The notes under the pieces: model-generated
What the model saw: only the letters and a program-made list of their open reading frames with translations
The model's database searches: none
What the model was told of the DNA's origin: nothing
Shown: one piece after another, positions 16,912 to 26,788 of the stretch
Layout: every line of letters begins with the position of its first letter
How positions within the stretch are numbered: the stretch's first letter is position 1
Program-made: the position numbers and the translations under genes
Origin: Kiritimatiellia bacterium
GTDB lineage: Bacteria; Verrucomicrobiota; Kiritimatiellia; UBA8416; JABMPJ01
Direction of reading: 5' to 3'
DNA: 64,000 nt
NCBI GenBank assembly: GCA_030745755.1
Contig: JASLOA010000027.1
Coordinates: 186,001-250,000 of the forward strand

Positions 16912-17795
16912 CGCATCATCAGAAGGCTTAGTGCCATGACAAGCATCCCGGCCACGAGGCCGAGCAGGCTATCGTGTCCCTTCCCGTAGGCCCGGCTGGT
17001 GGGGAGCAGTTCGTCGAGACTGATGTAGACCATGATGCCGGCAACGCCGCCGAAAAGCACACCCATGATCTGCGGAGGGATGGCACCGGAGGGGCCGCCT
17101 GCAACGACGCGGATCAGAACATAGGCGATGGCCGCGCCTATAGGCTCCGCAATGCCGCTGAGCAGGGAGTAGATAAAAGCTTTGCGCCTGTCGCCGGTCG
17201 CGTAGAAGATCGGAACCGAAACACTGATGCCTTCGGGTATATTGTGCAGAGCGATGGCGATGGCGATCGGGATGCCAAGCGCAGGATCTTCCAGTGCGGC
17301 CAGAAAGGTTGCCAGCCCTTCCGGAAGGTTGTGGATGGCGATGGCCAGCGCCGTGAACAACCCCATGCGCATGAGCTTGGGGTTGTGGTGACGAATCGCC
17401 CCGACGCAGCATGCGTCGTGTTGGTGTTCGGGGGAGGGGATTGGCGCCGTGGGGTCGTGCAGCGGTGCGCTCTCGGCTTCGGAGTGGACCTCGTGCGGAT
17501 TCTCCGCATGGGGGATGAGAGCGTCGATGATGCCGATGATCGCCATGCCGCCGAAGAAGGCGAGTACATTGACCCAGTGACCGAGAGGATCTCCGTAGAA
17601 TTCTACCAGCGAGCCAGCCCCCTTGAAGAAGATCTCTACAAAAGAGACATAGAGCATGACACCGGCCGAGAAGCCTGTGGCGACAGAGAGAAACCGGTAG
17701 TTTGTCCTCTTGGCGAGAAACGCAATGGCGCTACCGATACCCGTAGCCATGCCCGCGAACAGTGTAAGTCCAAATGCAAACCAGATGTTGTTCAC
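16908..17795 (-). CDS. zupT: ZIP-family zinc transporter ZupT
   Basis: A 295-residue inner-membrane ZIP transporter with about eight hydrophobic segments. The metal-site helices are clear: [14 protein letters not shown] and [15 protein letters not shown]. The variable loop is rich in His/Cys (EHQHDACC). It imports zinc and possibly other divalent metals. The GTG at 17795, preceded by GGAGG seven bases away, gives the proper N-terminus; longer frames would add a charged tail without homology. The stop overlaps the oxidoreductase stop by four bases (convergent), and it is divergent from the TolC-like gene. Confidence 0.88.
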   Translation of the reverse strand: MNNIWFAFGLTLFAGMATGIGSAIAFLAKRTNYRFLSVATGFSAGVMLYVSFVEIFFKGAGSLVEFYGDPLGHWVNVLAFFGGMAIIGIIDALIPHAENPHEVHSEAESAPLHDPTAPIPSPEHQHDACCVGAIRHHNPKLMRMGLFTALAIAIHNLPEGLATFLAALEDPALGIPIAIAIALHNIPEGISVSVPIFYATGDRRKAFIYSLLSGIAEPIGAAIAYVLIRVVAGGPSGAIPPQIMGVLFGGVAGIMVYISLDELLPTSRAYGKGHDSLLGLVAGMLVMALSLLMMR

Positions 17796-17899
17796 CGTGG
17801 TGCCTCCATATCGGGAGAGTACGCCCTCAGCCCTCAAGATGGCAAGTCGATCCGCCAAGCTGCTTGACGCTGCATAGCATGACCTGTTTGAATGCTGCC

Positions 17900-19339
17900 A
17901 TGAGGCTGTCTCTCTATCTGTCTGTTGTTCTGTTGGCTCTTCCGCATACGCTACAGGCGGAGTCGCGCACGTTTACGCTGCAGGATTGTGTCGCGTACGG
18001 ACTTAAGCACAGTCTCGCGTTGCGCAATGCGGCGATTGATGAGGCGGTGGTGCGGAATCGTGCTGAGGCGGTGGATGGTGCGTATGATCCACGCCTGCAT
18101 GGCCAGGTGAGTTACACCGACTCCGAAGCGCGCGATACGGCGAGCTTCTTTCTCAAGGACCGTCAGCTCACGACTGCCGAGTTCGCGCTCGGCAAGGCGT
18201 TTCGCTCGGGCACACACGCGGAGTTGCGGGTCAACCACTCCCACATCCAGGCGGGTGGCGAGCTCTCGGCTTTTCTGACGGAGCCCTACTCGTCGCTTGC
18301 GGGTCTACGGCTGTCGCAGTCGATTCTGCGCAATGCGTTTGGCGAAGCGGACCGGGCGCGCCGTCGCGGTGCGGATGCCGGTGGCGAAGCGGCGCGTCTG
18401 GCGTATGAACGCGAGGAGGAGCTGTTGGCCGGACACGTTGCGGATGCCTATTGGAATCTTCAAATGGCCCGCAAGAGCTTTGATACCGGGCGTGACTCGC
18501 TGGTGCGCGCGGAACGGCTCCTGGAGACGAACCGTAGTCGGGTCGAGGACGGGCTGCTGGACGAGACGGATCTGTTAGCGTTCGAAGCACTCATTGCCAC
18601 ACGTCGTGTGGATGTGTTGAGCCTGAGCAATGCCGTGGCCAACGCCGCCGACGCACTCAAGAACACGATGCAGCTCCCTTACGAAGCGTGGGGTGACGTG
18701 AAGATCACGGTCGCGGACGAGGAGGTCGCACAGATCCATCCCACGGACAGTGAAGCCGTGGATGTGTCGTCACGCAAGGACCTGGCCGCGCTCGAGGCAT
18801 TGATCGAACAGTCCGAGGCGGAGCTGGATTCGCGCGCCAGTGAGTTTCGCCACAACCTGCAGCTCTTCGGTGAGATCGGGCGGGGGAGCAGTGGTGAGGA
18901 CTTCGACGGCAGTATTGAGTTCGACGACAACGCGTGGACCGTTGGTGTGATGTTGGATGCGGGGTGGGGGCGTAGCACAGAACGCAGTGCTCTCGAGGAA
19001 GCCCGCTTGCTTCATAAAAAGGCCATCAACAACCGGGCATCCCTCGAGGCCGTGATCGAGCTCGAGTGTTCCGTGGCTGATCGTAACCTTGAAAACGGAT
19101 GGGACCGCGTGATCAAGACGCGACGCGCGCGTGACCTGGAACAGAAGAAGCTCGCATTGGAGCAGAACAAGTATGAGCAGGGGCGTTCCGCCATCAACCT
19201 GATCGTGCAGTACGAGGATGACTACGCCCTGTCGAGTCAGCGATACAATGTGGCCGTCGCAACCTATCAGAAAGCTGTCATCCAGTATCGCCTGGCACAT
19301 GGCAAGGTGCCTGTTCCCGGGGTAGAAACGGATCGGTAG
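17900..19339 (+). CDS. TolC-family outer-membrane efflux protein
   Basis: A 479-residue outer-membrane factor with a signal peptide ([20 protein letters not shown]). The body has the long heptad-rich helices of the TolC fold in two repeats, for example [20 protein letters not shown] and [20 protein letters not shown]. It would form the exit duct of a tripartite pump. Only three bases separate it from the RND gene, so they are co-transcribed. The ATG at 17900 is chosen for the signal peptide; an ATG at 17879 would only lengthen the n-region. Confidence 0.87.
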   Translation: MRLSLYLSVVLLALPHTLQAESRTFTLQDCVAYGLKHSLALRNAAIDEAVVRNRAEAVDGAYDPRLHGQVSYTDSEARDTASFFLKDRQLTTAEFALGKAFRSGTHAELRVNHSHIQAGGELSAFLTEPYSSLAGLRLSQSILRNAFGEADRARRRGADAGGEAARLAYEREEELLAGHVADAYWNLQMARKSFDTGRDSLVRAERLLETNRSRVEDGLLDETDLLAFEALIATRRVDVLSLSNAVANAADALKNTMQLPYEAWGDVKITVADEEVAQIHPTDSEAVDVSSRKDLAALEALIEQSEAELDSRASEFRHNLQLFGEIGRGSSGEDFDGSIEFDDNAWTVGVMLDAGWGRSTERSALEEARLLHKKAINNRASLEAVIELECSVADRNLENGWDRVIKTRRARDLEQKKLALEQNKYEQGRSAINLIVQYEDDYALSSQRYNVAVATYQKAVIQYRLAHGKVPVPGVETDR

Positions 19340-19342
19340 ACC

Positions 19343-22300
19343 ATGCATCTTCCCGAATTCTCGGTTCGCAACAGCATCTTCGGCAACATGCTGACGATCG
19401 TCGTGCTGGTGGTGGGCATGATTACGGCCGTGTCAATGAACCGCGAGTTCTTCCCCGAGGTCGACTTCGATATCGTCGTCATCAGCACGCCTTACCCCAA
19501 TGCCTCGGCCCGGGAGGTCGAGAACCAGGTGACCATCCCGCTCGAGGATGAGCTGCGCGCCGTGGAGGATATCGAGGAGTTTACCTCGCGTTCCGTGGAG
19601 CACAGTTCGGTCATCGCGCTCACGATCGATCCGGATGCTGAGAACGCGGACCGGGTTATCAACGATATCGCGCGCAAGGTCGATCGCGTGAGGGACCTGC
19701 CGGACGAAGCGGAAGACCCCGTTCTGACGGTGATAACCTCACAGAACTACGCCATCCACCTCCTCGTGGGAGGGAGGGCCGGCGAGACGGCCGTGCGGAG
19801 CTTTGCCGACCATCTCAAGGTTCGCGTTGAGGCGGTCGACGGGGTCAGCATCGTCGAGCGTCACGGCTGGCGCGATCCGGAGATATGGGTGGAAGCCGAC
19901 GCCGAGAAGCTGATCGCGCAGGAGATCTCGCTGCAGCAGGTTTCAGCAGCGCTGGCGCGACAGAACATTAACAGCCCGGGCGGCAAGCTTCCGGACGGAC
20001 CCCGCGAGATCGTAATCCGCACGATCGGTCAGTTTCGCACCCCCCGGGAAATCGAGGACGTGGTGGTACGCTCGAACCCCGACGGCAAGCGGGTGCGGGT
20101 GCGGGATATTGCGGTTGTCCGGGAGACGTTTGCCGACGAGGCGATCCGCCTGCGCAACAACGGTAGCCGCGGGGTGCTGCTGTCGGTGCAGAAGAAGGAC
20201 CAGGGGGATACGATTGACATTGCCGATAGGGTGAAGGCAATCGTGGAGCAGGAACGCGAGACATTGCCCGAAGGCATTGAGCTGGCCGTGGTCGACATGG
20301 AGGCCTACCTGATCAAGCGCCGCCTGAACGTGCTGCTCAGCAACGGCATGGTGGGCCTGGTGATGGTGCTGCTCTCGCTGCCTCTGCTCATGAATCTTCG
20401 CATAGCACTCGTGACGGCGCTGGGAATTCCGTTCGCGTTCCTGTCGGCCTTGCTGGTGATGGCGTCGATGGGTATCTCAATCAACATGATGACCATGTTC
20501 GGCATCATCCTTGTCGTCGGGATGCTCGTGGACGATGCCATCATCATTGCCGAGAACATCTTTCGACACCTCGAGGATGGACTGTCTCCCAAGGAGGCGG
20601 CGATCAAGGGCAGTGGCGAGGTGATGTGGCCGGTGACGGCGACGGTCCTGACCACCATAGCGGCCTTCTTTCCTCTGATGTTTCTGCCTGATATCATGGG
20701 CAAGTTCCTGCGCTGGATTCCTGCCGTCGTCATCATCACGCTGGCGGCTTCGCTCTTCGAAGCGCTCCTTATTCTGCCCTGTCACATTGCGGACCTGGCG
20801 AAACCGGTTGACAAGGACGCCCACGCCTCGGGCCGTTCCGGGCGGCTGTCGGCCAAGCTGCAGGACGGCTACGGTCGTCTGCTCCAGCGCGTGCTGCACC
20901 ATCGCATCCTGTTCGTCCTTATCCTGGTTTCCTCCATGATAGGCTCGGTTTTCGTGGCAAAGCAGGGGCTGCGGGTTGAGATCTTCCCCGCGGACCTGAT
21001 CGATCTCTTCCAGGTAAACGTGACCATGCCCCAGGGCACGGCGTTGGACGCGACGGAGAACACGGTGGCGAAGGTGGAAGCGGTCTTGAGGGAGCGGCTG
21101 GACGAAGGAGAGCTGTCGAACCTGATATCGCAGACCGGCCACATCAGCGATCCGCACGGCGCCAACGTGACGGCGGACAGCCGGTACGGGATGCTGCTGG
21201 TCTACCTCGCCCCTGCCGACAGACGGGAGCGTTCCGCCCAGGAGATGATAGCGGCGTTGCGTCCGCTCATGACACATATCGGCGGGGTGGAGCGGATCGA
21301 TTTCGAAATGGTCAAGCCCGGTCCGCCGGTGGGCAAGCCGGTCGACGTCAAGATCGTGGGGCGTGACTATGCGGTGCTCGATGAAATCGCCGGGAAGATT
21401 GGAGCCTTTCTTTCGACCGTCGGTGCGGTGGACGTGCATGATGACCATGAGCCCGGCAAGGACGAGCTGCGCCTGGTGGTGGACAAGGCCGAGGCGGCGC
21501 GACTTGGGCTGGATGTCGCGTCGATTGCGCAGACCGTCTACACGGCGTTCCAGGGCATCGAGGCAACCGTGATTCGCGATGCACACGAAGAAACAAAGGT
21601 TCGCGTCAAGCTGGCGGAACCCTACCGCGACCGCGTGGAGTACCTCCAGAACCTGCGCGTGCCCAACCACCAGGGACGGCTCATCGAGCTGTCGCGCGTG
21701 GTGCGCTTTGAAGAGGGGAAGGGCGTTACCGGTATCTACCATGTCGATGGCGAGCGCGTGGTGTCGGTCTATGGTGAGGTGGACTCCACGGACGAAACCG
21801 TCACCGCCGCCTCGATTGCGGCCGCCGTGGGACGTGAATTCGGAGAGTTGCACCGGGAGTACCCCGGCTACCGGCTGGACTTCGGAGGCGAGTTTGAAGA
21901 GACCCAGAAGACGATGAAGTCGATGATCCGGGCCATGTGCATTGCGTTGCTGTTGATCTTCGCCATCCTGGTGGTTCAGTTCCGCTCCTTCCTTCAGCCG
22001 TTCACTGTGCTGGTCTCGATTCCGTTCGGCCTGATCGGTGTCATCTTTGCCCTGATCCTGCACGGCAAGCCATTGAGCATGATGGCCATGCTCGGTATGG
22101 TGGGTATGGCAGGCGTGGTGGTAAACGATGCGATTGTCCTGGTGAGCTTCATCAACGGACTGCGTCGCGACGGCATGCCGGTCCACGACGCCATTCTCGA
22201 GGGAGCACGCAAGCGCGTCCGCCCGATCCTGTTGACTTCCGTTACCACCGTGCTCGGGTTGGCCCCGGTGATCTACGGTATCGGCGGCTATGAGCCTTTT

Positions 22301-22429
22301 GTCGCACCGGCCGCCATCGTCCTGGCCTACGGGCTGGTCTTTGCGACCTTCCTCACGCTGCTCGTAGTGCCGTGTATGTACAGCATCGGCGCTGACATCA
22401 AGGGATGGGTGGGCAGGCGCCGCCGTTGA
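19343..22429 (+). CDS. RND-family efflux transporter permease
   Basis: A 1028-residue inner-membrane RND protein (AcrB/CzcA superfamily) of normal length with two six-helix halves and two periplasmic loops. The proton-relay aspartates are present in GMLVDDAIIIAENIF, and the second half has MAGVVVNDAIVLVSF. It exports a substrate by proton antiport through the TolC-like channel encoded just upstream. No membrane fusion protein (adaptor) gene is found between or beside them, which is unusual. Substrate class cannot be decided; it resembles multidrug rather than heavy-metal types. Confidence 0.88.
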   Translation: MHLPEFSVRNSIFGNMLTIVVLVVGMITAVSMNREFFPEVDFDIVVISTPYPNASAREVENQVTIPLEDELRAVEDIEEFTSRSVEHSSVIALTIDPDAENADRVINDIARKVDRVRDLPDEAEDPVLTVITSQNYAIHLLVGGRAGETAVRSFADHLKVRVEAVDGVSIVERHGWRDPEIWVEADAEKLIAQEISLQQVSAALARQNINSPGGKLPDGPREIVIRTIGQFRTPREIEDVVVRSNPDGKRVRVRDIAVVRETFADEAIRLRNNGSRGVLLSVQKKDQGDTIDIADRVKAIVEQERETLPEGIELAVVDMEAYLIKRRLNVLLSNGMVGLVMVLLSLPLLMNLRIALVTALGIPFAFLSALLVMASMGISINMMTMFGIILVVGMLVDDAIIIAENIFRHLEDGLSPKEAAIKGSGEVMWPVTATVLTTIAAFFPLMFLPDIMGKFLRWIPAVVIITLAASLFEALLILPCHIADLAKPVDKDAHASGRSGRLSAKLQDGYGRLLQRVLHHRILFVLILVSSMIGSVFVAKQGLRVEIFPADLIDLFQVNVTMPQGTALDATENTVAKVEAVLRERLDEGELSNLISQTGHISDPHGANVTADSRYGMLLVYLAPADRRERSAQEMIAALRPLMTHIGGVERIDFEMVKPGPPVGKPVDVKIVGRDYAVLDEIAGKIGAFLSTVGAVDVHDDHEPGKDELRLVVDKAEAARLGLDVASIAQTVYTAFQGIEATVIRDAHEETKVRVKLAEPYRDRVEYLQNLRVPNHQGRLIELSRVVRFEEGKGVTGIYHVDGERVVSVYGEVDSTDETVTAASIAAAVGREFGELHREYPGYRLDFGGEFEETQKTMKSMIRAMCIALLLIFAILVVQFRSFLQPFTVLVSIPFGLIGVIFALILHGKPLSMMAMLGMVGMAGVVVNDAIVLVSFINGLRRDGMPVHDAILEGARKRVRPILLTSVTTVLGLAPVIYGIGGYEPFVAPAAIVLAYGLVFATFLTLLVVPCMYSIGADIKGWVGRRRR

Positions 22430-22552
22430 CGTTCATCCTTCCCGCAGTACTACAGCGTTGCAGGTGGGCGTAGCGAATTCGATTCGCTTTCCATTGTGCC
22501 ACGGGCCGTGGGTCTGGTATGGTGGTTGGACAGGTGAGGGAGACCTTCGCAC

Positions 22553-23062
22553 ATGGAACAACCGAACGACCAGACCGAGAGCTTTCTTCGCTGTCCCTTG
22601 TGCCGCAGTGAACTGGCGGACGCGCCCGGTGGCACGCGCTGCACCGGGGGCGGGCACACCTTTGGTGTCCAGGACGGGTTGCCCCTCCTGGTAGAGACGA
22701 TGCCCGAACTGCCCGAGGAGGACCACCGCGTCTTCGGGGTCAACTATGAGCCGCTACGATATGTGTGGCTCATGCTGCTCCTCACGGCGGCCTCGAAGGT
22801 CTGGATACCGGCGGAACGGCGGCGCGTGATTCAGAGCCTCGCACTCCGTCCAGGCGACCGGGTGCTGGATCACTGCGCGGGATCGGGGGGCGACTACGAC
22901 GCCATCTGGTCGATGATCGGGCCGCAAGGCAAGCTGGTGGCCATGGACCTGTTCCGCCCGTATGTTGCGTCAGGGCCTGCAACGGGCGCGGCGCCGGGGC
23001 ATAGCGGTGGACGCCCACGTGGCCGATGCCATGGCGCTGCCGTACGCGGATGGGTGCTTTGA
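22553..23062 (+). CDS. SAM-dependent methyltransferase, N-terminal part (frameshifted)
   Basis: The frame begins with a zinc-ribbon-like segment (LRCPLCRSEL, then C in TRCTGGGHTF) as in RlmA/UbiE-like methyltransferases, then the SAM-binding strand RVLDHCAGSGGDYD and LVAMDL. After residue 133 or so the frame becomes nonsensical. Conserved sequence resumes in another frame with MLRQGLQRARRRG. Removing one T of the TT at 22952-22953 joins the parts as AMDLSARMLRQGL, exactly what a class I methyltransferase should show. So this is one gene broken by a single-base insertion, either a real mutation or a sequencing error. Confidence 0.75.
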   Translation: MEQPNDQTESFLRCPLCRSELADAPGGTRCTGGGHTFGVQDGLPLLVETMPELPEEDHRVFGVNYEPLRYVWLMLLLTAASKVWIPAERRRVIQSLALRPGDRVLDHCAGSGGDYDAIWSMIGPQGKLVAMDLFRPYVASGPATGAAPGHSGGRPRGRCHGAAVRGWVL

Positions 23063-23345
23063 CACGGTCGTCCACGTGGGAGCCATTCAGCAGTTCGGTG
23101 ACGGGAAACGGGAGGCCATCGCGGAGATGCTGCGTGTGACCCGCCCGGGAGGACAGCTCCTGATCGTGGACGAGAACCTGGAGTCCAGGCGGAAGCACAC
23201 TTGGTGGGGGCGCTATCTTGCCCGGCTCAACCCGCTGTTCCTGGACCCGCCCCCCATCGACTTGGTGCCCGAGGAGACCCGGCCGGAGCTCAGCTGGATT
23301 CTGAACGGTATCTGCTTTCAGATCGTGTGCCGGAAGCCGGCGTAA
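22962..23345 (+). CDS. SAM-dependent methyltransferase, C-terminal part (frameshifted)
   Basis: This frame carries the rest of the Rossmann methyltransferase: VADAMALPYADGCFDTVVHV (motif II region), MLRVTRPGGQLLIVDENLES and the C-terminal strand. It continues the gene that starts at 22553 once a T near 22952 is removed. The ATG at 22962 is internal to the ancestral gene and has no ribosome-binding site, so this part is probably not made alone. Confidence 0.7.
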   Translation: MLRQGLQRARRRGIAVDAHVADAMALPYADGCFDTVVHVGAIQQFGDGKREAIAEMLRVTRPGGQLLIVDENLESRRKHTWWGRYLARLNPLFLDPPPIDLVPEETRPELSWILNGICFQIVCRKPA

Positions 23346-23415
23346 GCAGGTGCCGGAATGCCGTGTAGTCCCGCTGCATCGGCGGCCCGAATGTGAAGTT
23401 GTTTCTGCGTGGGCC

Positions 23416-24795
23416 CTAAGTACTTGGAGCCTGGGCGGGGATGTTCAACTTCTCCATGCGATAGCGCAGGATGCGGCGGGTGGTGCCGAGTTGCTCGGCC
23501 GCGCGGGTCTGTACCCAGTGAGTATCCTGCAGCGCCTTCTCTATCATCTGTTTTTCATAGGCACTGACCCGGTCCTGGAGCGGTTCGTCGGAATCAGCAG
23601 GGGGAACGGGGACGATGGAACTTCCTTCGTGGAACTCCTCCGGCAGAAATGCCGGCTCAATGAGTCGGCTGCTGCCATGCAGCACGAGCATACGTTCCAC
23701 AACATTGCGCAGCTCACGGATGTTGCCCGGCCATGTGTAGGCGTTGAGAAGGGCCAGTGTCTCCGGGGCAAAGGCTTCTGCCTCCACGTTCAGTGTCGGC
23801 CGCAGGGCTGCAAGGAAGTGGTGGACCAGTAGCGAGATATCTCCCCCGCGTTCGCGCAGCGGGGGGAGGGTGACCGGTACGACGCTGAGGCGGTAGTAGA
23901 GGTCGTCACGAAAATCACCGCTCGCGACCTCCTTGCGCAGGGCTCTGTTCGAGGCGCCCACAATGCGCGCGTTGGTTTTGATGACCTGCGTGCCGCCCAC
24001 ACGTGTGAACTCACGTTCCTGGAGTACGCGCAGCAGCTTGACCTGCGTAGCGAGGGTCATCTCACTCACTTCATCGAAGAAGAGTGTTCCCGATCCAGCT
24101 ATGTCAAATCGACCGTGCTTAAGTTTGTCGGCGCCGGTGAAAGCGCCTTTCTCGTGCCCGAACAGCTCGCTCTCCATGAGCGTCTCGGTAAGGGCACCGC
24201 AGTGGACGGCCACGAAGGGCTCTGTGCTGCGATTGCTGAGGCTGTGCAGCATACGGGCGGCCAGTTCTTTGCCAGTGCCGCTCTCACCGCTGATCAGGAC
24301 GGTTGAATCCGTGGCGGCCGCTTTGCGGACGTCATCCAGGGCGGCCGTGAACGCGGGGGACTGACCCACGATGCCGGTCACGGGGAACTCGCGTGCGACA
24401 TCGTCTTCCAGCGTGACCACGCGCCGCTGCAGCACGCTGGTCTCCAGTGCGCGGCGGACGATGTGCTTTATCTCTTCAACATCGAAGGGTTTTGAAACGA
24501 AGTCGGTGGCACCCACGCGCATGGCTTCTACAACGGGACGCACCGAGCTGGCGGCACTGATCATGACCACGGGCAGATCCGGATGGCTGGTCTGAAGCCG
24601 CCGCAGGAACGTGAGTCCGTCCTCCTCGGGCATCATGACATCGAGCAGTACCAGGTCGACGTGCTCACGCTCGAGAACCGCCATGCCTTCCGAGGCGCTC
24701 TCGGCCAGGCTAATGTCGTAATCCCTTGAGAAGACCGCTTTCAGAGATTCGCGCGGTCCAAGTTCATCATCAACGACTAGAATATGCTGTTTCAT
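23416..24795 (-). CDS. NtrC-family sigma-54 response regulator
   Basis: A 459-residue regulator with three parts. The receiver (DDE at 9-11, phosphoacceptor D52 in VLLDVMMP, K in VSKPFD) is followed by the AAA+ sigma-54 activator domain with ESGTGKE and the GAFTGA loop (GHEKGAFTGADK). A Fis-type HTH closes the protein (TRAAEQLGTTRRILRYRM). It activates sigma-54 promoters when phosphorylated. The ATG at 24795 is chosen because the receiver begins there; it overlaps the kinase gene upstream by 26 bases. The whole protein resembles PrsR-like regulators of exopolysaccharide/PEP-CTERM systems, but target genes are not visible. Confidence 0.9.
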   Translation of the reverse strand: MKQHILVVDDELGPRESLKAVFSRDYDISLAESASEGMAVLEREHVDLVLLDVMMPEEDGLTFLRRLQTSHPDLPVVMISAASSVRPVVEAMRVGATDFVSKPFDVEEIKHIVRRALETSVLQRRVVTLEDDVAREFPVTGIVGQSPAFTAALDDVRKAAATDSTVLISGESGTGKELAARMLHSLSNRSTEPFVAVHCGALTETLMESELFGHEKGAFTGADKLKHGRFDIAGSGTLFFDEVSEMTLATQVKLLRVLQEREFTRVGGTQVIKTNARIVGASNRALRKEVASGDFRDDLYYRLSVVPVTLPPLRERGGDISLLVHHFLAALRPTLNVEAEAFAPETLALLNAYTWPGNIRELRNVVERMLVLHGSSRLIEPAFLPEEFHEGSSIVPVPPADSDEPLQDRVSAYEKQMIEKALQDTHWVQTRAAEQLGTTRRILRYRMEKLNIPAQAPST

Positions 24796-26788
24796 ACTGT
24801 GGGCTCTCAGTCTGTTGTGGCACGGCAACAGGTAGTACGACCACGACGGTGGTGCCGGTGGTGCCGGTTTCAATATCGATATGACCGCTGTGATCGGTGA
24901 TCGTGCGTTTGGCTATGGGAAGCCCCAGGCCGATGCCGCGCGCCTTCATCGTGCAGAAGGGGGAGAACACCTTATCCACGATACTGGGCGGAATGCCCGG
25001 ACCATTGTCCTGGATGCGCACGGTCACCTGGTCGGCCGCCGTCCTGTCGCCGCCGGTTGCCACGACGAGGATCGAGGGATCGGCGACTTCCTGAAGAGAT
25101 TCGATCGCGTTGGATACAATGTGCTGGAAGCAATCGATCAGGGCGGACAGGTCGCCACGGACAGGGGGCAGTGATGAATCCGCCGTGATCCGCACCGGGA
25201 TACCGGAGTTGAGGTGTTCCTTGGCCTGTTTCACGCCCTGGGTGATGGCGTCGGACAGAACCACATCGCGGAAGCACAGTTCGGGGGGATTGGCAAAGTC
25301 ATTGACCTGGTCGATCATGGCGTTAAGCCGCCCGATCTCACCCACCGCCAATTCGCTGAACTGCTCTCGGAATTCGGGGTCACTGTGTCGTTCGGGCAGA
25401 AGCTGGGCGAACGTGCTGATGGCAACAAGCGGGTTGCGTACCTCGTGCGAGATCGCGGCGGCGAGTTCGGTCCAGAACGTAGCGCGATCGATCCGTTCCT
25501 GTTTCTCGCGCAACAGCCGTTCGCGGGAGAGATCGTGCAGGATGGCCACGGCCCCGAGCGACGTGTCGCCGTCACTGAGGGCACGCGTCATCACGGAGAG
25601 CGGAAGATGGGTGATGGGATCGGTCCACTTGACCGGGTCCTCCGTGATTTCGCCACGCGTGGCGCGGATCAGCATGTCGGCCAGACGTGCGCCGAGAAGG
25701 GTGGGGGGCTGACCGATGATTTCCTGTGTCTCAATCCCAAGCATCCGTCCCGCCGATGGGTTGAACCACTGCACGCCGCCGCCCGCATCCATCGCAATGA
25801 TACCGGCCGGAATAGAGCCCAGTACCGTTTCAGCCAGTGTCTTCTGTATGGCGGCTTCCTCGGTGAGGAGTCCGTTCTCGAGCACGACGGCCACGTCGTG
25901 GGCAACGGCAATGAGGTGGTTGAGGGCATCGTGGTCGAACGGCATACCGGAGGCCAGGTGTCCGACAAAGAGCCACCCGATCAACTGGTTGTGCCCGTGC
26001 AGCGGCAGAATGACTTCGGCGCCGAGCAGATCGAGCCAGCGCTTGATCATGGTCCGCGTGGCGGGCGGATCGATATGGGGGAGCGTCATGCGCGCGGCCA
26101 CGTGGGCCTGTTCGTGCATCCAGCGCACAACGTCGTCGTCGGGCGAAAGGGCAAGTGTCTCCGTATCCGGGAGGCAGCGCAAGCCGGCGCGGAAGACAAA
26201 GTCGGATCCGGGCCGGACCCGGGCGAAGATGCCGGCGCGGGATACGCCGGCCGTGCTGGCGGCCGCCTCGATGACGCCATGCAGCATGCCGTCTACGTCA
26301 TGGAAGTTGCGGAACACATGGGTCAGCGGACCGAGCGGCTTGACGGTGGCTTCGTGCGCCTGGGGGCGTGACGCGGGTGTGGGTTCGGGGGGCGCGGGTG
26401 TGCTGTCCCGCAGGATCCGGTTTTCTTCCAGCAGCGCAAGGTGGGCGAAGGCGTGGCGTACCAGGTCCTGGAGTCTCAGCCGGTCTACCTCGGGGGGCTC
26501 GCAGGCGTACACGCCCAAAGCGGCCGCCTCGATCATGGGGTCGGAGCGCATGACACCCAGCGCGATGATCAAGGTGTCGGGATACTGACGCCGCGCTTCG
26601 CGACAGGTCTCGAGAGCTTCGCGCCACCCGATTTCCATGATCGGGAGCAACGGATCGTGCTTGCGGCATTCGGCCAGGACATCGGCGCCGGATTCGAGTC
26701 GACTGACCTGGGCGCACGAATGCAGTTGACCGGTCACACGACGCGCCACGTCGTCATCGCGCGCTAAGAGTACACATGGTGCTTGCAT
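24770..26788 (-). CDS. Soluble sensor histidine kinase (pseudo-receiver, GAF, PAS, HisKA, HATPase)
   Basis: A 672-residue cytoplasmic kinase without membrane helices. The first 115 residues look like a receiver (CVLLARDDDVARRV) but the phosphoacceptor position reads IMEIG and the conserved Lys is absent. A GAF domain (about 165-310), a PAS domain (AGIIAMDAGGGVQWFNPSAG near 335-355), HisKA with H near 448 (ISHEVRNPL), and the ATPase with N, DNGPGIP and GIGLGLPI boxes follow. It starts one base into the stop of the preceding kinase gene (TAATG) and overlaps the NtrC-type regulator by 26 bases, so it is very likely that regulator's partner. Confidence 0.87.
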   Translation of the reverse strand: MQAPCVLLARDDDVARRVTGQLHSCAQVSRLESGADVLAECRKHDPLLPIMEIGWREALETCREARRQYPDTLIIALGVMRSDPMIEAAALGVYACEPPEVDRLRLQDLVRHAFAHLALLEENRILRDSTPAPPEPTPASRPQAHEATVKPLGPLTHVFRNFHDVDGMLHGVIEAAASTAGVSRAGIFARVRPGSDFVFRAGLRCLPDTETLALSPDDDVVRWMHEQAHVAARMTLPHIDPPATRTMIKRWLDLLGAEVILPLHGHNQLIGWLFVGHLASGMPFDHDALNHLIAVAHDVAVVLENGLLTEEAAIQKTLAETVLGSIPAGIIAMDAGGGVQWFNPSAGRMLGIETQEIIGQPPTLLGARLADMLIRATRGEITEDPVKWTDPITHLPLSVMTRALSDGDTSLGAVAILHDLSRERLLREKQERIDRATFWTELAAAISHEVRNPLVAISTFAQLLPERHSDPEFREQFSELAVGEIGRLNAMIDQVNDFANPPELCFRDVVLSDAITQGVKQAKEHLNSGIPVRITADSSLPPVRGDLSALIDCFQHIVSNAIESLQEVADPSILVVATGGDRTAADQVTVRIQDNGPGIPPSIVDKVFSPFCTMKARGIGLGLPIAKRTITDHSGHIDIETGTTGTTVVVVLPVAVPQQTESPQYETAYSSR

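Noticed and set aside
20477-22186. A 569-codon minus-strand frame opposite the RND gene
   Set aside because: His/Arg/Asp-rich translation typical of the antisense frame of a membrane protein gene; no start signal and no homology-like pattern.
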